The notes beneath the pieces were generated by a model. The model was not told where the DNA came from. It ran no database searches and worked only from the letters and a program-made list of their open reading frames with translations. This document shows positions 50,801 to 61,000 of a DNA stretch of 64,000 bases, one piece after another. The position numbers and the translations under genes are program-made. The stretch is from Lutraria lutraria (lineage: Eukaryota > Mollusca > Bivalvia > Venerida > Mactridae): the NCBI GenBank assembly GCA_964023205.1, contig OZ026851.1, forward strand, positions 18,173,528 through 18,237,527, written 5' to 3'. Every line of letters begins with the position of its first letter. Within the stretch, counting starts at the first letter, position 1.

Positions 50801-53382
50801 GTCTTTTATACAGGTGTGCATTAAGTCTGTTGTGCTCTGTCCTCAGTCTTACCATTATAACTTGCTCTGACCTGCTGGAAAGGTGGTAGGCATCTTCCTC
50901 TTAGTTTGGCTTCATAACTTCATAAACGCTTTGCTAATGGTGTACTTTTCCTGGTAGCTCACTTTTGCATATGTATGCTTTGTTTGGGTACCTTCTTTAG
51001 CTTGCGTGTCAGCATGTTCATTCCCAGGAACTCCGCAGTGGGCGGGTATTAACTGAAGGACCACATAACAGTGTATGCTGAGATATCCAAGAGTCTTCCT
51101 GGATGTGGCAGCTTGTTGTTGTCCACGGTTTAAAGTATTGACTTTGTGTCTGTAAACAAACTCTTTTTTCTTTAGTCTCTGTAGTCTCTCTGTTGCGGAG
51201 CCATCAGTGTAGGTCCAGGCTTCTGGTGGGTATTGTTCACAGACCATTGCTTGTGTCTGGTTGCGCTTGGCATTGGGGTCTTCATTTCCCTGATCAAGGT
51301 ATGGTACTTCGGTGCAGAATGTTACTGCCGATAGATCCTCTAACGGATCCGTGATGTCAGCCATACCCAGGGGAGTAACTGGCATGTCTAGTGTGACTGC
51401 AAATTGCTTTTCCTGCATCTTGGCTTCATGGACAAAACAACTACGCTTCAATCTCAATCCAGTACTCACTTAAACTAGAAGAAATCAAAACATACAGTCA
51501 ATGTTCCCTTTTACTTTTGCCGGGACAGGGGTGATCGGTCGTCTATTGGTAACGCTGGACTACTTAACGAAAAGTCGTGGGTGCGATTCTCGGACCCGCC
51601 TATAAAATTTCTCAGGGACGCGTTTTTAGTGTCCCTATCCCAACTACCGAGCCAAGTATTGTAGCCGGAAAATTATTGGAAAAGTCGAGGCGTATATCGG
51701 TACTTCACGTCGGGCACGTTAAAGTACCAGGAAAAAACAGTCGAAAAGAGTAGGGATATAAATGCCCGGTTCTCCTGTATCTCATCTCATCCCTTTCCGG
51801 GGGCGGCTCTGAAATGAATATAGCTGTCCAATGTGTCGTTATAAATAAATAAATGTGTCCGGACAAATTATCGAAGATACACAAGTAAAGTTCCAAGTCA
51901 GTTTACAATTGTTTAACAGATTTATACGGCTCAATACCCAAACAGATCTTTCATGACCTGTAGAAAGTGAAGCTCAAAATAGAGTGTTGAGAATTCAAAT
52001 GCAATACAAAGTAAACCGAACAAATTTCAATGACTATATACCAGTTAGAACACATAAGTATTATGTATGTCCAAAATAATCATATAAAGGTTAGTTTCTG
52101 CTTGTAACAACCAATTTTTATCTTCCTCAAAAGGAAGAGTCAGTTTTGTCCCAGTGTAATGAAGACGTTTTGGTAGAGGCCCACTTGTTATGCTCCCAAT
52201 TCTGTTGAAGTTGATAGTAAACAACTCCATACCTCCACTTCCAGTTCACGGTAAAAACACATCTGACTCTTAATACTTAGTAATTATCCTAGTATGTAAT
52301 AATAGAATTAGTATCTCCTGCATTAGAGTTAACTCTTTAGCGATGTGGTTGAGTGTGTTAGAGGTCCTGGGTTGAAAGAATTCTTAAAACGCCCCGAATT
52401 TGGTCAAACGGGCTGTTTATAATTCTGTTTTGATAATAATTCATTTGTGTTGAAGTTGTTTTAATAAAGATGTATTATGCAAACCCATCTCGCAAATATG
52501 TATTTTTTTCGCGAGATCGAGTCCATTCTGTACTTCATATCTATCCAGTGAGCGGTGTTACGGTTAACTGGTGTCCTCGCTCTGCTAATGCCTTTTAGCG
52601 ATCCCCTTGTTGACGGCGGCCGTCAGTATTGAATACTGTTAAAAAATCGCACTGGTGTTGCGTAATCGATTTGGGAGAAGCTGGTATTATTAATCATTTT
52701 TTACTTTCTTTTTTAATCTTTTTTAAACAATCTGATATGTATTGCATGCATCCATTAAGTGATAAAAAAACAATTGTGCGGATGAATACTGAATTGTTCA
52801 ACTCAATAGTTTTACAGTTTGAAAAGCCTAAAACAGTGTAATAATTCAAAATGAACATAACATATCCATCGTATCCATCGTATAACATAACTGCAATCGG
52901 TAGAGTTATACAACCAGTGTAGTGGTATATTTTCAACGCGAATGTGTGGATAAGAGGCGTCATATTTTTTGTTAAAACAAAACTGGGTTTATCGCTAGAG
53001 AAGCTCTCGCTTAAAAAAAGAGATTCTGTTCTCCACTGACCCGTCGACACATCACTGCTACATTTTATAACAGAACGCAAATATATTTGATGAATTTTGT
53101 CTATCTATCATAATAGATTATATCAATTACGAATAACACACTCTCTGGCATTAAACAGTCAGCTACCAAATATGTCGAGCATCCGATGGTGAGCCGCGTA
53201 CAATTAATATCATGTATCTGAGCATGTCAATTTGTACTCAGTTAAATCCTGGCAACGTCCCTACAGAAAAACAAGGTTTTAGAAGAAATCAGAAATATAA
53301 GCATTCACGAATAAAGTTTAAATGTTAGAAATAAAAAAAATAACGTACCTAACAGAAGGCAAAACACTGATGAAGATGCCAT
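29766..53382 (-). CDS. Transmembrane mucin gene 2 (mucin exon interrupted by a stop and a 2-nt insertion)
   Basis: Exons: 53382-53349, 50279-44494, 37665-37550, 37127-37069, 35249-35104, 32603-32408, 31853-31683, 31221-31116, 30287-30174, 29816-29766. All but exon 2 have the same lengths and phases as gene 1, and every border is GT/AG. Two lesions lie in the mucin exon: TAA at 49390-49392 (AAA to TAA in a repeat unit) and two extra T in a run at 45398-45402. As read, translation gives about 307 aa, a secreted TQAP-type mucin fragment. Disregarding both, the protein would be about 2,258 aa. The other exons show no decay and are very similar to gene 1. So this is a very recent pseudogene, a null allele, or consensus errors in a low-complexity tract. 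Confidence 0.85.
30174..30287 (-). CDS. Gene 2 exon 9: cytoplasmic tail
   Basis: Acceptor [24 protein letters not shown] at the start and [16 protein letters not shown] at the end; donor AAG|GTAAAA. Same length as in gene 1 with few replacements. Confidence 0.86.
31116..31221 (-). CDS. Gene 2 exon 8: cytoplasmic tail with EYING motif
   Basis: Reads NRKYKDSDDFNDDYM, then [10 protein letters not shown], to GAG|GTAAGA, a near-consensus donor. The strength of this donor argues for splicing here in all three genes rather than reading on to the stop at 31044. Confidence 0.9.
31683..31853 (-). CDS. Gene 2 exon 7: EGF end and membrane helix
   Basis: CRADESFAYTGKYCE, the stalk [10 protein letters not shown], the helix from [13 protein letters not shown] to IVVLVV, then KQKKR. 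Same 171-bp length as its paralogues. Confidence 0.93.
32408..32603 (-). CDS. Gene 2 exon 6: Cys-rich EGF-like domain
   Basis: All Cys positions match gene 1 and the DNA is nearly identical over the exon. That degree of identity contrasts with the unrelated mucin exons and suggests recent duplication or gene conversion. Confidence 0.93.
32671..34256. mobile_element. Bivalve GGGCCATGATGGCCC-type element A in gene 2 intron 5
   Basis: The start holds the palindrome GGGCCATGATGGCCC. The body is seven or so ~170-bp imperfect repeats ('gaccctagggcaataattt', 'tagctctaggccttgtggtt'). The end has a CGACGCACGACGCAC tract and a hairpin GCTCACC..GAGCAC/GTGCTC..GGTGAGC that closes in CTAA. No protein is encoded. 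The class is uncertain; a Helitron-like 3' end is an inference. Confidence 0.75.
34530..34745. repeat. 56-bp tandem repeat, about four units
   Basis: 'gaacactggaaaggtcaagt' recurs at 34586, 34642 and 34698, with a degenerate first unit. It is intronic. Confidence 0.85.
34745..35045. mobile_element. Truncated copy of element A type
   Basis: Holds one internal module ('aagctctaggccttgtggtt') and the 3' end with the GAGCAC/GTGCTC hairpin and GAGCTAA. The 5' palindrome is missing. Confidence 0.7.
35104..35249 (-). CDS. Gene 2 exon 5: SEA C-terminal half with GSVV site, plus linker
   Basis: R-A-G-S-V-V-C-I-Y-E-V-H-L: Cys replaces the Ser of gene 1 just after the site. The linker [18 protein letters not shown] follows and the exon ends ASIALG. 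Confidence 0.92.
35535..35645. mobile_element. Short mariner-like MITE
   Basis: Ends are inverted: GGTTGTTCGATAAGTTTGTA and the complement of GGCTGTTCGATAAGTTCGTA. Related half-copies lie at 7496-7600 in the same region of gene 1. TIRs of this kind resemble mariner ends, by inference. Confidence 0.55.
35944..36103. repeat. Palindromic MITE-like repeat
   Basis: Arms of roughly 70 bp: 'aaactttcatttctggtcg' on the left and 'cgaccagaaatgaaagtt' on the right. Related text recurs near 36235. It is intronic (gene 2 intron 4). Confidence 0.65.
37069..37127 (-). CDS. Gene 2 exon 4: central SEA segment
   Basis: 59 bp; LTHVYQHVDGFLGVTILGF, with acceptor ATTTCAG and donor TTTAG|GTACTA. Confidence 0.91.
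37550..37665 (-). CDS. Gene 2 exon 3: SEA N-terminal segment
   Basis: 116 bp; GELNIRVNLEVSINSTFTP, then LLNKSAGKYQKYENEFESK and donor AAG|GTAAGA. Confidence 0.92.
37752..38930. mobile_element. GGGCCAAGATGGCCC-type element B (about 1.2 kb)
   Basis: Starts 'aacaaga' plus the palindromic block, then 'ctatatcgctcacatgac'. The body has ~100-bp modules ('gacctagtttttgacccc', 'aaggtttggtgaagatccaa'). It ends with hairpin GTCACTTTGTGAC inside GCTCAC..GTGAGC, and CTAA. Element C is a second, similar copy in the same intron. Confidence 0.78.
39050..43273. mobile_element. Long-TIR DNA transposon 2, same family as transposon 1, larger
   Basis: Both ends begin CACTGTATGG; the flanks are AGTAC (39045-39049) and AGTAT (43274-43278), a 4/5 match for a 5-bp target duplication. 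The right half (42300-43273) matches the reverse complement of the left half of transposon 1 well; the left arm (39050-39505) is shortened. Element C (40791-42008) has inserted within it. No transposase was found. It lies in gene 2 intron 2. Confidence 0.78.
40791..42008. mobile_element. GGGCCAAGATGGCCC-type element C, nested in transposon 2
   Basis: Same ends and modules as element B. The GC-rich tract near its end repeats CGACGCACGACG before CGCCGGACGG. Nesting shows it is younger than transposon 2. Confidence 0.78.
43446..43895. mobile_element. Single arm of the TTAA palindromic element
   Basis: Begins TTAAGGTGAATCGTC and follows the left arm and spacer of the 9263-10101 element up to about 43895, then diverges. 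Beyond it an 85-codon frame (43874-44131) opens with MEEKSQCE, also present in the palindrome's centre with a stop. Whether this is part of a longer transposon is not clear. Confidence 0.7.
44494..50279 (-). CDS. Gene 2 exon 2: PTS (mucin) repeat exon, broken
   Basis: The 5' end completes the signal peptide (VCVYIAHTLS) and runs through TMESRANSPRLTPG. Then come about 21 TQAPMKSNAP decapeptides (49440-50080), then about 160 TQAPITTKAP and TQAPRTTKAP decapeptides. The non-repeat 3' end reads TALTAISNKSLSTG and RHSII before donor ATAG|GTAACT. TAA at 49390-49392 and the 2-nt gain at 45398-45402 break it. With the 2 nt removed the exon phase is 1-1 as in gene 1, so the insertion is the derived state. 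A 270-bp block near 46204 recurs 1,650 bp later. Plus-strand frames (VGALVVIGAC, CWCFSCYWSL) are shadows. Confidence 0.88.
44640..50085. repeat. 30-bp coding minisatellite of gene 2
   Basis: Strict 30-bp register except for the 2-nt gain near 45400. Two unit types are segregated: 'ggtgctttagttgttattgg' in most of the block and 'ggtgcattacttttcattgg' from 49440 to 50080. Confidence 0.95.
50590..51469 (-). pseudogene. Non-LTR retrotransposon relic: RNase H and C-terminal region
   Basis: Minus strand: a 185-codon frame (51469-50912) ends in an RNase H-like region with WTYTDGSAT (first acidic residue of the site) and QLIPAHCGVPGNEHAD. A stretch between the two is missing. In other frames further down lie RLRTEHNRLNAHLYK, SAACPCG and EQAGLHVLQNY, the usual ending of Jockey/I-type LINE proteins. 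Frameshifts and a missing reverse transcriptase make it dead. Confidence 0.85.
51520..51830 (+). mobile_element. tRNA-derived SINE
   Basis: Head with A-box-like text (GTCTATTGGTAACGCTGG, near 51540) and B-box-like GGTGCGATTCTC near 51570, then a body with 'cgggcacgttaaagtaccag' typical of molluscan SINEs. It lies in gene 2 intron 1, plus strand. Confidence 0.68.
53349..53382 (-). CDS. Gene 2 exon 1: start codon and signal peptide
   Basis: AAAATCATGGC context; MASSSVFCLLL with donor TTAG|GTACGT, phase 1. Same 34-bp length as gene 1 exon 1. Confidence 0.88.
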
Positions 53383-54640
53383 GATTTTATCTAAAATCCT
53401 CAATGTCTTGTAAAATTCTGTCCGTAATGAATATTGCAATTAATATAATTGTGTGCAATTGACAGATTAGATTATATAATAAGTTATCTTTCACATTGTC
53501 CAATCTTGAAATTATCTAAAGATGTTGACGCATACAAAATCTATCATTTCATCATGCATCGGGGCAAGTTATATCAAATCTAACTAAGTACATTTTTTGT
53601 AAGTCACAAATCTAGTAATCTAGCAACGTAGGCTACAAATCTAGCAACGTAGGCTACAAATCTAGCAACGTACGCCACAAACCTATCAATCTAGCAACGA
53701 ATAGTTTAATTCTCTTCATGTACAAGATTTAAACATAAAAACACATTCGTTTCATAATATGAATTTTAGACCACGCCTAGAATTAACGGAAAACAGTAGA
53801 CAACACTCAAGTTTCTGGTACTGCAAAATACGCTACAAATTTTCAGAGTCTGACAAAATCAGATATCAAATCTTGACCCAATTAAGTGTTGACTGAACCT
53901 ATCCCATACAAGACCGAAAAAAAACTGTACAAAGCTTACATAGGTAACTTATTTATGACGCATTCTTGTCTCATGAACGGCCTTAATTTCACTCCAATAT
54001 CAGTATAAGGTAATGTTATCTATTATATGTTTACCTAAAATTGGTCGACTTTTAATCCTAGACGGATTGTTTTTCTATACAACCTGATAAATATGATATA
54101 TTCACAATGTAAACACTCGTATACGTGCATAAAAATAAAAAAACTGCATATAGATGGCAATCATCGTAAACATTTAAGATAATGTATAAACTAATAATTT
54201 CATGAAATGTTAACAATCGCAGACAATGCATGTAAACATTAAGTCTCACAATTTTAGATATGAATAAAGAAGGCATATTTACGGGACTGGTTTACCTATC
54301 AATCAGGAAAATCGCATTTCGAAAAATAAGAATACAGTAGAACACAGTTATTGTGAATCCATGGGGCTCCCGAATAATTGCTTCAATGTATACAAATTTA
54401 ACAATCTCAATAGGAATGAAATAAAGAAGGGTGTGCTCTGGAAAATGAATTAACTTCACCGTATCTGAGTTTTCATTCTATCCTTCTTCACGATAAACGT
54501 GTTTTACTGTATATTTATTTAAATCTTTGGATCTTTATTTACTAAGTTTACTTCCACTGTCAAACATCTGTTTATACTTCATGAACTTTGCAAGAATTGG
54601 TCAAGAAAATTTCACGTAAATAATGCCTATATGTCTGTAA
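53383..54640. other. Intergenic, upstream of gene 2
   Basis: A TATA-like TTATATAAT lies at about 53473-53481, some 95 bp above the start codon; this is weak evidence in AT-rich DNA. Near 53625-53700 'aatctagcaacgtaggctac' repeats about three times. Positions 53870-54540 duplicate part of gene 1 intron 1. Confidence 0.5.
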
Positions 54641-56325
54641 AGTGACGTCTCGCTCTGTAAAGTAACGCCTGTGTTTGCAAAGTAACGCCTATGTCTGTAA
54701 AGTAATACCATATGTCTGTAAAGTGACACCATGGTGTGTAAAGTGACGCATATGTGTGTTAAGTGACGCCATGGTGTGTAAAATGACGCATAGGTGTGTA
54801 AAGTAACGCCTATGTCTGTAAAGTAACACCATATGTCTGTAAAGTAATACCATATGTCTGTAAAGTGACACCATGGTGTGTAAAGTAACGCCTATGTCTG
54901 TAAAGTAACACCATATGTCTGTAAAGTAACGCCATGGTGTGTAAAGTGACGCATAGGTGTGTAAAGTGACGCCTAGGTCTGTAAAGTGACGTCTCGCTCT
55001 GTAAAGTAACTTGCTGGGGCCTTATGTCTGTAAAGTGACGCCTAGGTCTGTAAAGTAACTTGCTGGGACCTTATGTCTGTAAAGTAACGCATAGGTCTGT
55101 AAAGTAACACCATATGTCTGTAAAGTGACGCCATGGTGTGTAAAGTGACGCATAGGTGTGTAAAGTGACGCCATGGTGTGTAAAATGACGCCTATGTCTG
55201 TAAAGTGACGCCTAGGTCTGTAAAGTAACTTGCTGGGGCCTTATGTCTGTAAAGTAACGCATAGGTCTGTAAAGTAACACCATATGTCTGTAAAGTAACA
55301 CCATATGTCTGTAAAGTGACGCCATGGTGTGTAAAGTGACGCATAGGTGTGTAAAGTGACGCATAGGTGTGTAAAGTAACGCCTATGTCTGTAAAGTGAC
55401 GCCATGGTGTGTAAAGTAACGCCTAAGTCTGTAAAGTAACGCCTATGTCTGTAAAGTGACGCCATATGTCTGTAAAGTAACACCATATGTGTGTAAAGTA
55501 ACACCATATGTCTGTAAAGTGACGCCATGGTGTGTAAAGTGACGCATAGGTGTGTAAAGTGACGCATAGGTGTGTAAAGTAACGCCTATGTCTGTAAAGT
55601 AACACCATATGTCTGTAAAGTGACGGCATGGTGTGTAAAGTGACGCATAGGTGTGTTAAGTGACGCCTAGGTCTGTAAAGTAACACCATATGTCTGTAAA
55701 GTGACGCCATGGTGTGTAAAATGACGCCTATGTCTGTAAAGTGACGCCTAGGTCTGTAAAGTAACTTGCTGGGGCCTTATGTCTGTAAAGTAACGCATAG
55801 GTCTGTAAAGTGTCGCCGTGGTGTGTATAATGACGCCTAGGTCAGTAAAGTAACGCCTGTGTTTGCAAAGTAACGCCTATGTCTGTAAAGTAATACCATA
55901 TGTCTGTAAAGTGACACCATGGTGTGTAAAGTGACGCATTGGTGTGTAAAGTGACGCCATGGTGTGTAAAATGACGCCTATGTCTGTAAAGTAACACCAT
56001 ATGTCTGTAAAGTGACACCATGGTGTGTAAAGTGACGCATAGGTGTGTAAAGTGACGCCATGGTGTGTAAAATGACGCCTATGTCTGTAAAGTAACACCA
56101 TATGTCTGTAAAGTGACACCATGGTGTGTAAAGTGACGCATAGGTGTGTAAAATGACGCCATGGTGTGTAAAATGACGCCTATGTCTGTAAAGTGACGCC
56201 TAGGTCTGTAAAGTAACTTGCTGGGGCCTTATGTCTGTAAAGTAACGCATAGGTCTGTAAAGTGTCGCCGTGGTGTGTATAATGACGCCTAGGTCAGTAA
56301 AGTAACGCCTAGGTCTGTAGAGTAT
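54640..56325. repeat. 20-21-bp intergenic minisatellite
   Basis: Units such as 'gtaaagtgacgccatggtgt' and 'gtaaagtaacaccatatgtc', over 80 copies, with higher-order groups marked by 'aacttgctggggcct'. Frames across it (e.g. HFTHLCVTLHT) are artefacts of the repeat. Confidence 0.93.
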
Positions 56326-57085
56326 TGTCTAGGTCTGTGAAGTATCGTCTATACCTGTATAGTATCGTCTATACCTGTATAGTATCGTCTAGGGTTGTAC
56401 AGTATCGTCTATACCTGTATAGTATCGTCTATACCTGTATAGTATCATCTATGGTTGTACAGTATCGTCTATACCTGTACAGTATCGTCTATACCTGTAT
56501 AGTATCGTCTATACCTGTATAGTATCGTCTATACCTGTATAGTATCGTCTAGAATTGTACAGTATCGTCTATACCTGTATAGTATCGTCTAGAATTGTAC
56601 AGTATCGTCTATACCTGTATAGTATCGTCTTTACCTGTATAATATCGTCTAGAATTGTACAGTATCGTCTATACCTGTATAGTATCATCTAGGGTTGTAC
56701 AGTATCGTCTATACCTGTACAGTATCGTCTATACCTGTATAGTATCGTCTATACCTGTATAGTATCGTCTATACCTGTATAGTATCGTCTAGAATTGTAC
56801 AGTATCGTCTATACCTGTATAGTATCGTCTAGAATTGTACAGTATCGTCTATACCTGTATAGTATCGTCTAGAATTGTACAGTATCCTCATTACAAGTAC
56901 AGTATCGTCTAGAATTATGCAGTGTCGTCTATACCTGTATAGTATCGTCTAGAATTGTACAGTATCGTTTATACCTGTATAGTATCGTCTAGAATTGTAT
57001 AGTATCGTCTATACCAGTACAGTATCGTCTATACCAGTACAGTATCGTCTATACCAGTACAGTATCGTCTATACCTGTGTAGTAA
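56326..57085. repeat. 20-bp minisatellite 'agtatcgtctatacctgtat'
   Basis: About 38 units with an exact 20-bp period adjoin the previous array; variants replace 'atacctgtat' by 'agaattgtac'. The unit differs from the neighbouring array but shares the period, so one may derive from the other. Confidence 0.93.
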
Positions 57086-57986
57086 AATGATCTTGATATT
57101 GAGATGGTTAAAGCATGAATGAAAATATTGGAAAGATCACCCAAAACGAAGTGGTTGTTATAATGAAGTGACCTTGATATAAGTTTTACTGTATCTAATC
57201 ATTTTCTGTGTATCCATATTACATACAGGGATATATTAAGCAGAATATAACTTTATTCACTCAGGTATGTACTTGTGCACATACAATATGAGGATATGAC
57301 AGAAAATTAGAATATAATATATGAATGAAAATGAAAAGTTCGCGATATATAATTATGAAATACAGTTATGAATTGATTAATTCAGTTATATAATTATATA
57401 TTGGTACAATTATAACACACATTAAAATATTCAATCACATTTTAAACGAACATTTCAACTGCATGTTTTGGTACAGGTCCTCTACATTAGATACAGAAAA
57501 CAACATTTTCTTCATATAATTAAACTTATGATTGCCTATTGGCATCAGTGATGTAAGCTTATTTATAGCATTCAACACTATTTAGTGACATATATGATGT
57601 ACGTTTATTAATAATATTATCATTTAACACGTGGCAATTAGTGACATCTATAATGTAAGTTTATACATAGCATTTATAAACACGTGATAGTTAGTGACAT
57701 CTATGATGTACATTTATTTATGGAATTCAACACGTGATATTTAGTGACACATATTATGAACGTTTATTTATAGCATTTAACACGTGATATTTAGTGACAT
57801 ACTTGATTTATTACGTTAAACAAGTGACATCTGCGATGTCCGCATATGTAAATTCTGTAAAGTGAAACACACACACACATAATAATAATAATTATATAAC
57901 AGATGAATACATCGTTACATCTGTTTGTAGGATGTAACATGACATGTTAATCACTGTATGTGATATAATGGTCTATTGGTCGACAT
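57086..57986. other. Gene 3 3' flank with degenerate 50-bp-type units
   Basis: 57140-57540 resembles 180-560. From about 57540 to 57835, five or six diverged units of the 50-bp repeat remain, keeping 'aacacgtgatatttagtgac' in several. One unit of the ~37-bp repeat adjoins the stop codon. No other gene is seen. Confidence 0.75.
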
Positions 57987-58037
57987 CTAATATCGATGCA
58001 TGCTTTCTGGTCGAACATTTGGCCGTTTGATCTCAAA
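57987..58037 (-). CDS. Gene 3 exon 10: C-terminal FEIKRPN tail
   Basis: Acceptor TTTCAG, then FEIKRPNVRPESMHRY and TAG. Its survival in the most diverged paralogue indicates selection on the C-terminus. Confidence 0.9.
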   Translation of the reverse strand, partial: FEIKRPNVRPESMHRY

Positions 58038-61000
58038 CTGAAAGACGAATCAGAAAATATAAAAAAAACTATTCAAATTGGAATGTTTTTTCATGGTTTG
58101 TGTAAGACACATATAAGTATTTGAATAAAAAGAATGAAAACATTAAAGGTGCACGAATCCCTACACTTTTATTCTAAAACATGTGTAAACTGTCAGAAAG
58201 CATTCTTGTTTTGAACCCATTTAAATCAATATAAAGTTATATTCTCTATGCTTCTAGAATTAATATATAAACTTCTCGAACTAATGTATAAACACGTCCA
58301 ATAAGCAAGTTGACTTGACATTGCTCTGATGCTTTCACATTTGCTACTGTCCGTTCGAATGGAATTAACGATTTCATGAATTTTTCATGAATTGTTCTTG
58401 CATATTTCATGAATAGTTCAAGAAGAACGAATACTTATTTGATACGGGTGTTTGAATCAATTGTATGCTTTAGTGCAATAACATGTAACTAAAATACACG
58501 CGCTCTCATAAAAAGTCTTTGCATGTGTATCCTGATTTATTTATAGCTTCTACCGTTGTGTCAGGGTTCAAGTTCTCCAGAAATGACGAGCGATTGTTTA
58601 AATACATGTTGCATTGATTCTGTTCTTTTAAACTGAACGCGTTATTACATGGTTGATAGTTTTGATACACATAATACTGCAACACAATCACATTAATTGT
58701 TGTAGTTAGTTGTCATTCAGAATATAAGAAGTAGTTGAAGATGTGCGAGAAAATTATTCTACGGTATATTGGATAGGAAAGAAATCGTTTACCTAATTTT
58801 GTCCGTACAATTCCATTTGTACATACACATACGGCTTGGGACGGTAGTGTGTTGTATACAGTGTAAGTTACTGTTTCATTAACTATTTAATTTTAGTCCC
58901 ACACTGGTCAATTAAAACCGCAAGTATTTAAATGTTTTAGATGAAACAGAGTAAAACTAACGTCAGTTATTTTTCATCACATTTAATCGTTCGCTCAGCC
59001 TTTAATGTTGATACCTCAAACCCGTGGACATCCGTCAGCACTGAATGTTTTCTGCCATTTATATACTCATTGTCCTCACCATTGCCATATTCTTTACTGA
59101 CTCTGTGAAGTTAAATTTACAAACTGGTATACTGAATTTAGAACAATCAGCCTCTGAGAGTTATCAGTAATGATAAGATTGCACCAATGAATCTAATCTT
59201 AGTTTGCGGTAATATTGCAAAGGAGTTGTAAGTGTACCATAGCGTCCGCTGTGTTAGTTTCACTCAGACCCCAGACATCGGCAAAGGTTTCAACAATCAG
59301 CAGCGTTTTAATGTAAGGCTGTTTTATATAAGTATAACAAAATCAACAGCACCATGTAATGAAGCATTAAAAGAAATCTATGAACTAAGAACATAATGTT
59401 GCATGGACATTTGAAACGATACATAGAGTGCGAATGGAAGTTATGTACCGAGGGTGTCTCAATATTTTGTAGTCTTTGTCATTAAATTGATATAGATGCT
59501 GATGATACGATAAAACTACTATAACAGATGCACCAGTATATATCTGACCGTTTTCGCTGTTTGAAGACAAGGATAATAGTGATTATCGTGAACAGGAGAA
59601 GAAGACCTCCACCGGTACCAGCACCAATAGCAATTATGTAGTTCTTCGTTACCGGCAACTTTTGACTTCGTATTTCACAATACTTCCCAGTGTATGCTAT
59701 AGTTTCATCCTGACGACATCTGTGGAAAATACATTTGGACGAGTAGAGAGAAATAATAATTTAAATAGAAAACATCAAGATGTTATGGCATGAAAAGGAA
59801 CCACGCAAAATGAAAAGGTACAGAATAGCACAAACAACTAACCCTGTTCTCCGACTCACGAAATTGAGTTCTGTTATCATGAAGCTCTTCTACATACAGG
59901 TGAGTGAGTGGGAAGTTATTTTACAAGGTATGTAAATGTAATGAATTCCATTGCATGTACAAACTAAATAGAATTAGTAAAGATCTATTCATAGTCAAAA
60001 CCTAGTATCATTTCGGCAGAAAGTATGTTTCAGGACTGACCATACACGTGTCAGCATAGTATAACTTCGATATCAAGACTGACTTTTGAAAACCGACCCC
60101 TTATATTGATGCGGTAGCTTAGATATAGTTGGGATTTTACTGTTATCTTCAGTTATCTCATTCCTTACAATCGTTTTGCTGAGGAAAGTGATAAACTTGT
60201 TGTTAAGTGGACACGATATGTTCACAACTAACCTGCATCGAATCTCGTGATCTCGATTATCTTGTAAACAGGTGCCCCCGTTTTTACACAAATTCTTAAA
60301 CTGGGCCAAAGCGCACTTATGTTCACATTTAACATTTTTAAGATCTTCTGACATACATAGATACCCTGTGTTACACTTAACAGCCACTGTTCTACACGGA
60401 TCATCTTTACGTAATCCATGAAATGCTGCAATAAAAAAAACAGTACCGACATTTTTATGCAGATTTGAGCGATTTTCGAATTAATAAGACTTCTGTTGAA
60501 ATTTAACTGAACACCAGTTACTATAATTATCATTGTTTAACATTGATGTAATTTGATTTGATTAAAGGCCCATTAGCTTTTTAAATTTAGTAATACAGAA
60601 CAATGCATTAACTAAATTATGGTAAAATACATTTATAAATACAAATTTCTATATTGCTCTAAAACAGTATTTACATACTGCCTCTCTTTAGCTACATCTC
60701 GTAAAAATATTGTCAGATTCTTTTTCTTATTTTTTGCAATATCATTGAAAAAATACTGCGCGCTACAATTCTATGTGTACTTCGTGATTAATAAAGAACA
60801 TTTTTGAATGTTTTTATTGTAAGTAAAAGTCAGTTTCACTGATAAGATACCTTTCTCGTTAAAATAAGATCTACTTTATTTTCAACATCCAAAAAGCCAA
60901 TGGGGCTTTAACGTACCTTCAACAATCGACTCGTTTTTTGATACCACGGTTCGGTTGAGAAGGGAAGTTATTGAGCGAGTTTGTGTTTCTATTTCTTTGA

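Larger units (their letters stand above)
50280..53348. other. Gene 2 intron 1
   Basis: Holds the LINE relic and the SINE described separately. The remainder is AT-rich with no exon seen. Confidence 0.6.

Noticed and set aside
55241..56122. Minus-strand frames such as HFTHLCVTLHT and plus-strand VYTCIVSS (56325-56522)
   Set aside because: Products of 20-21-bp minisatellites in intergenic DNA.
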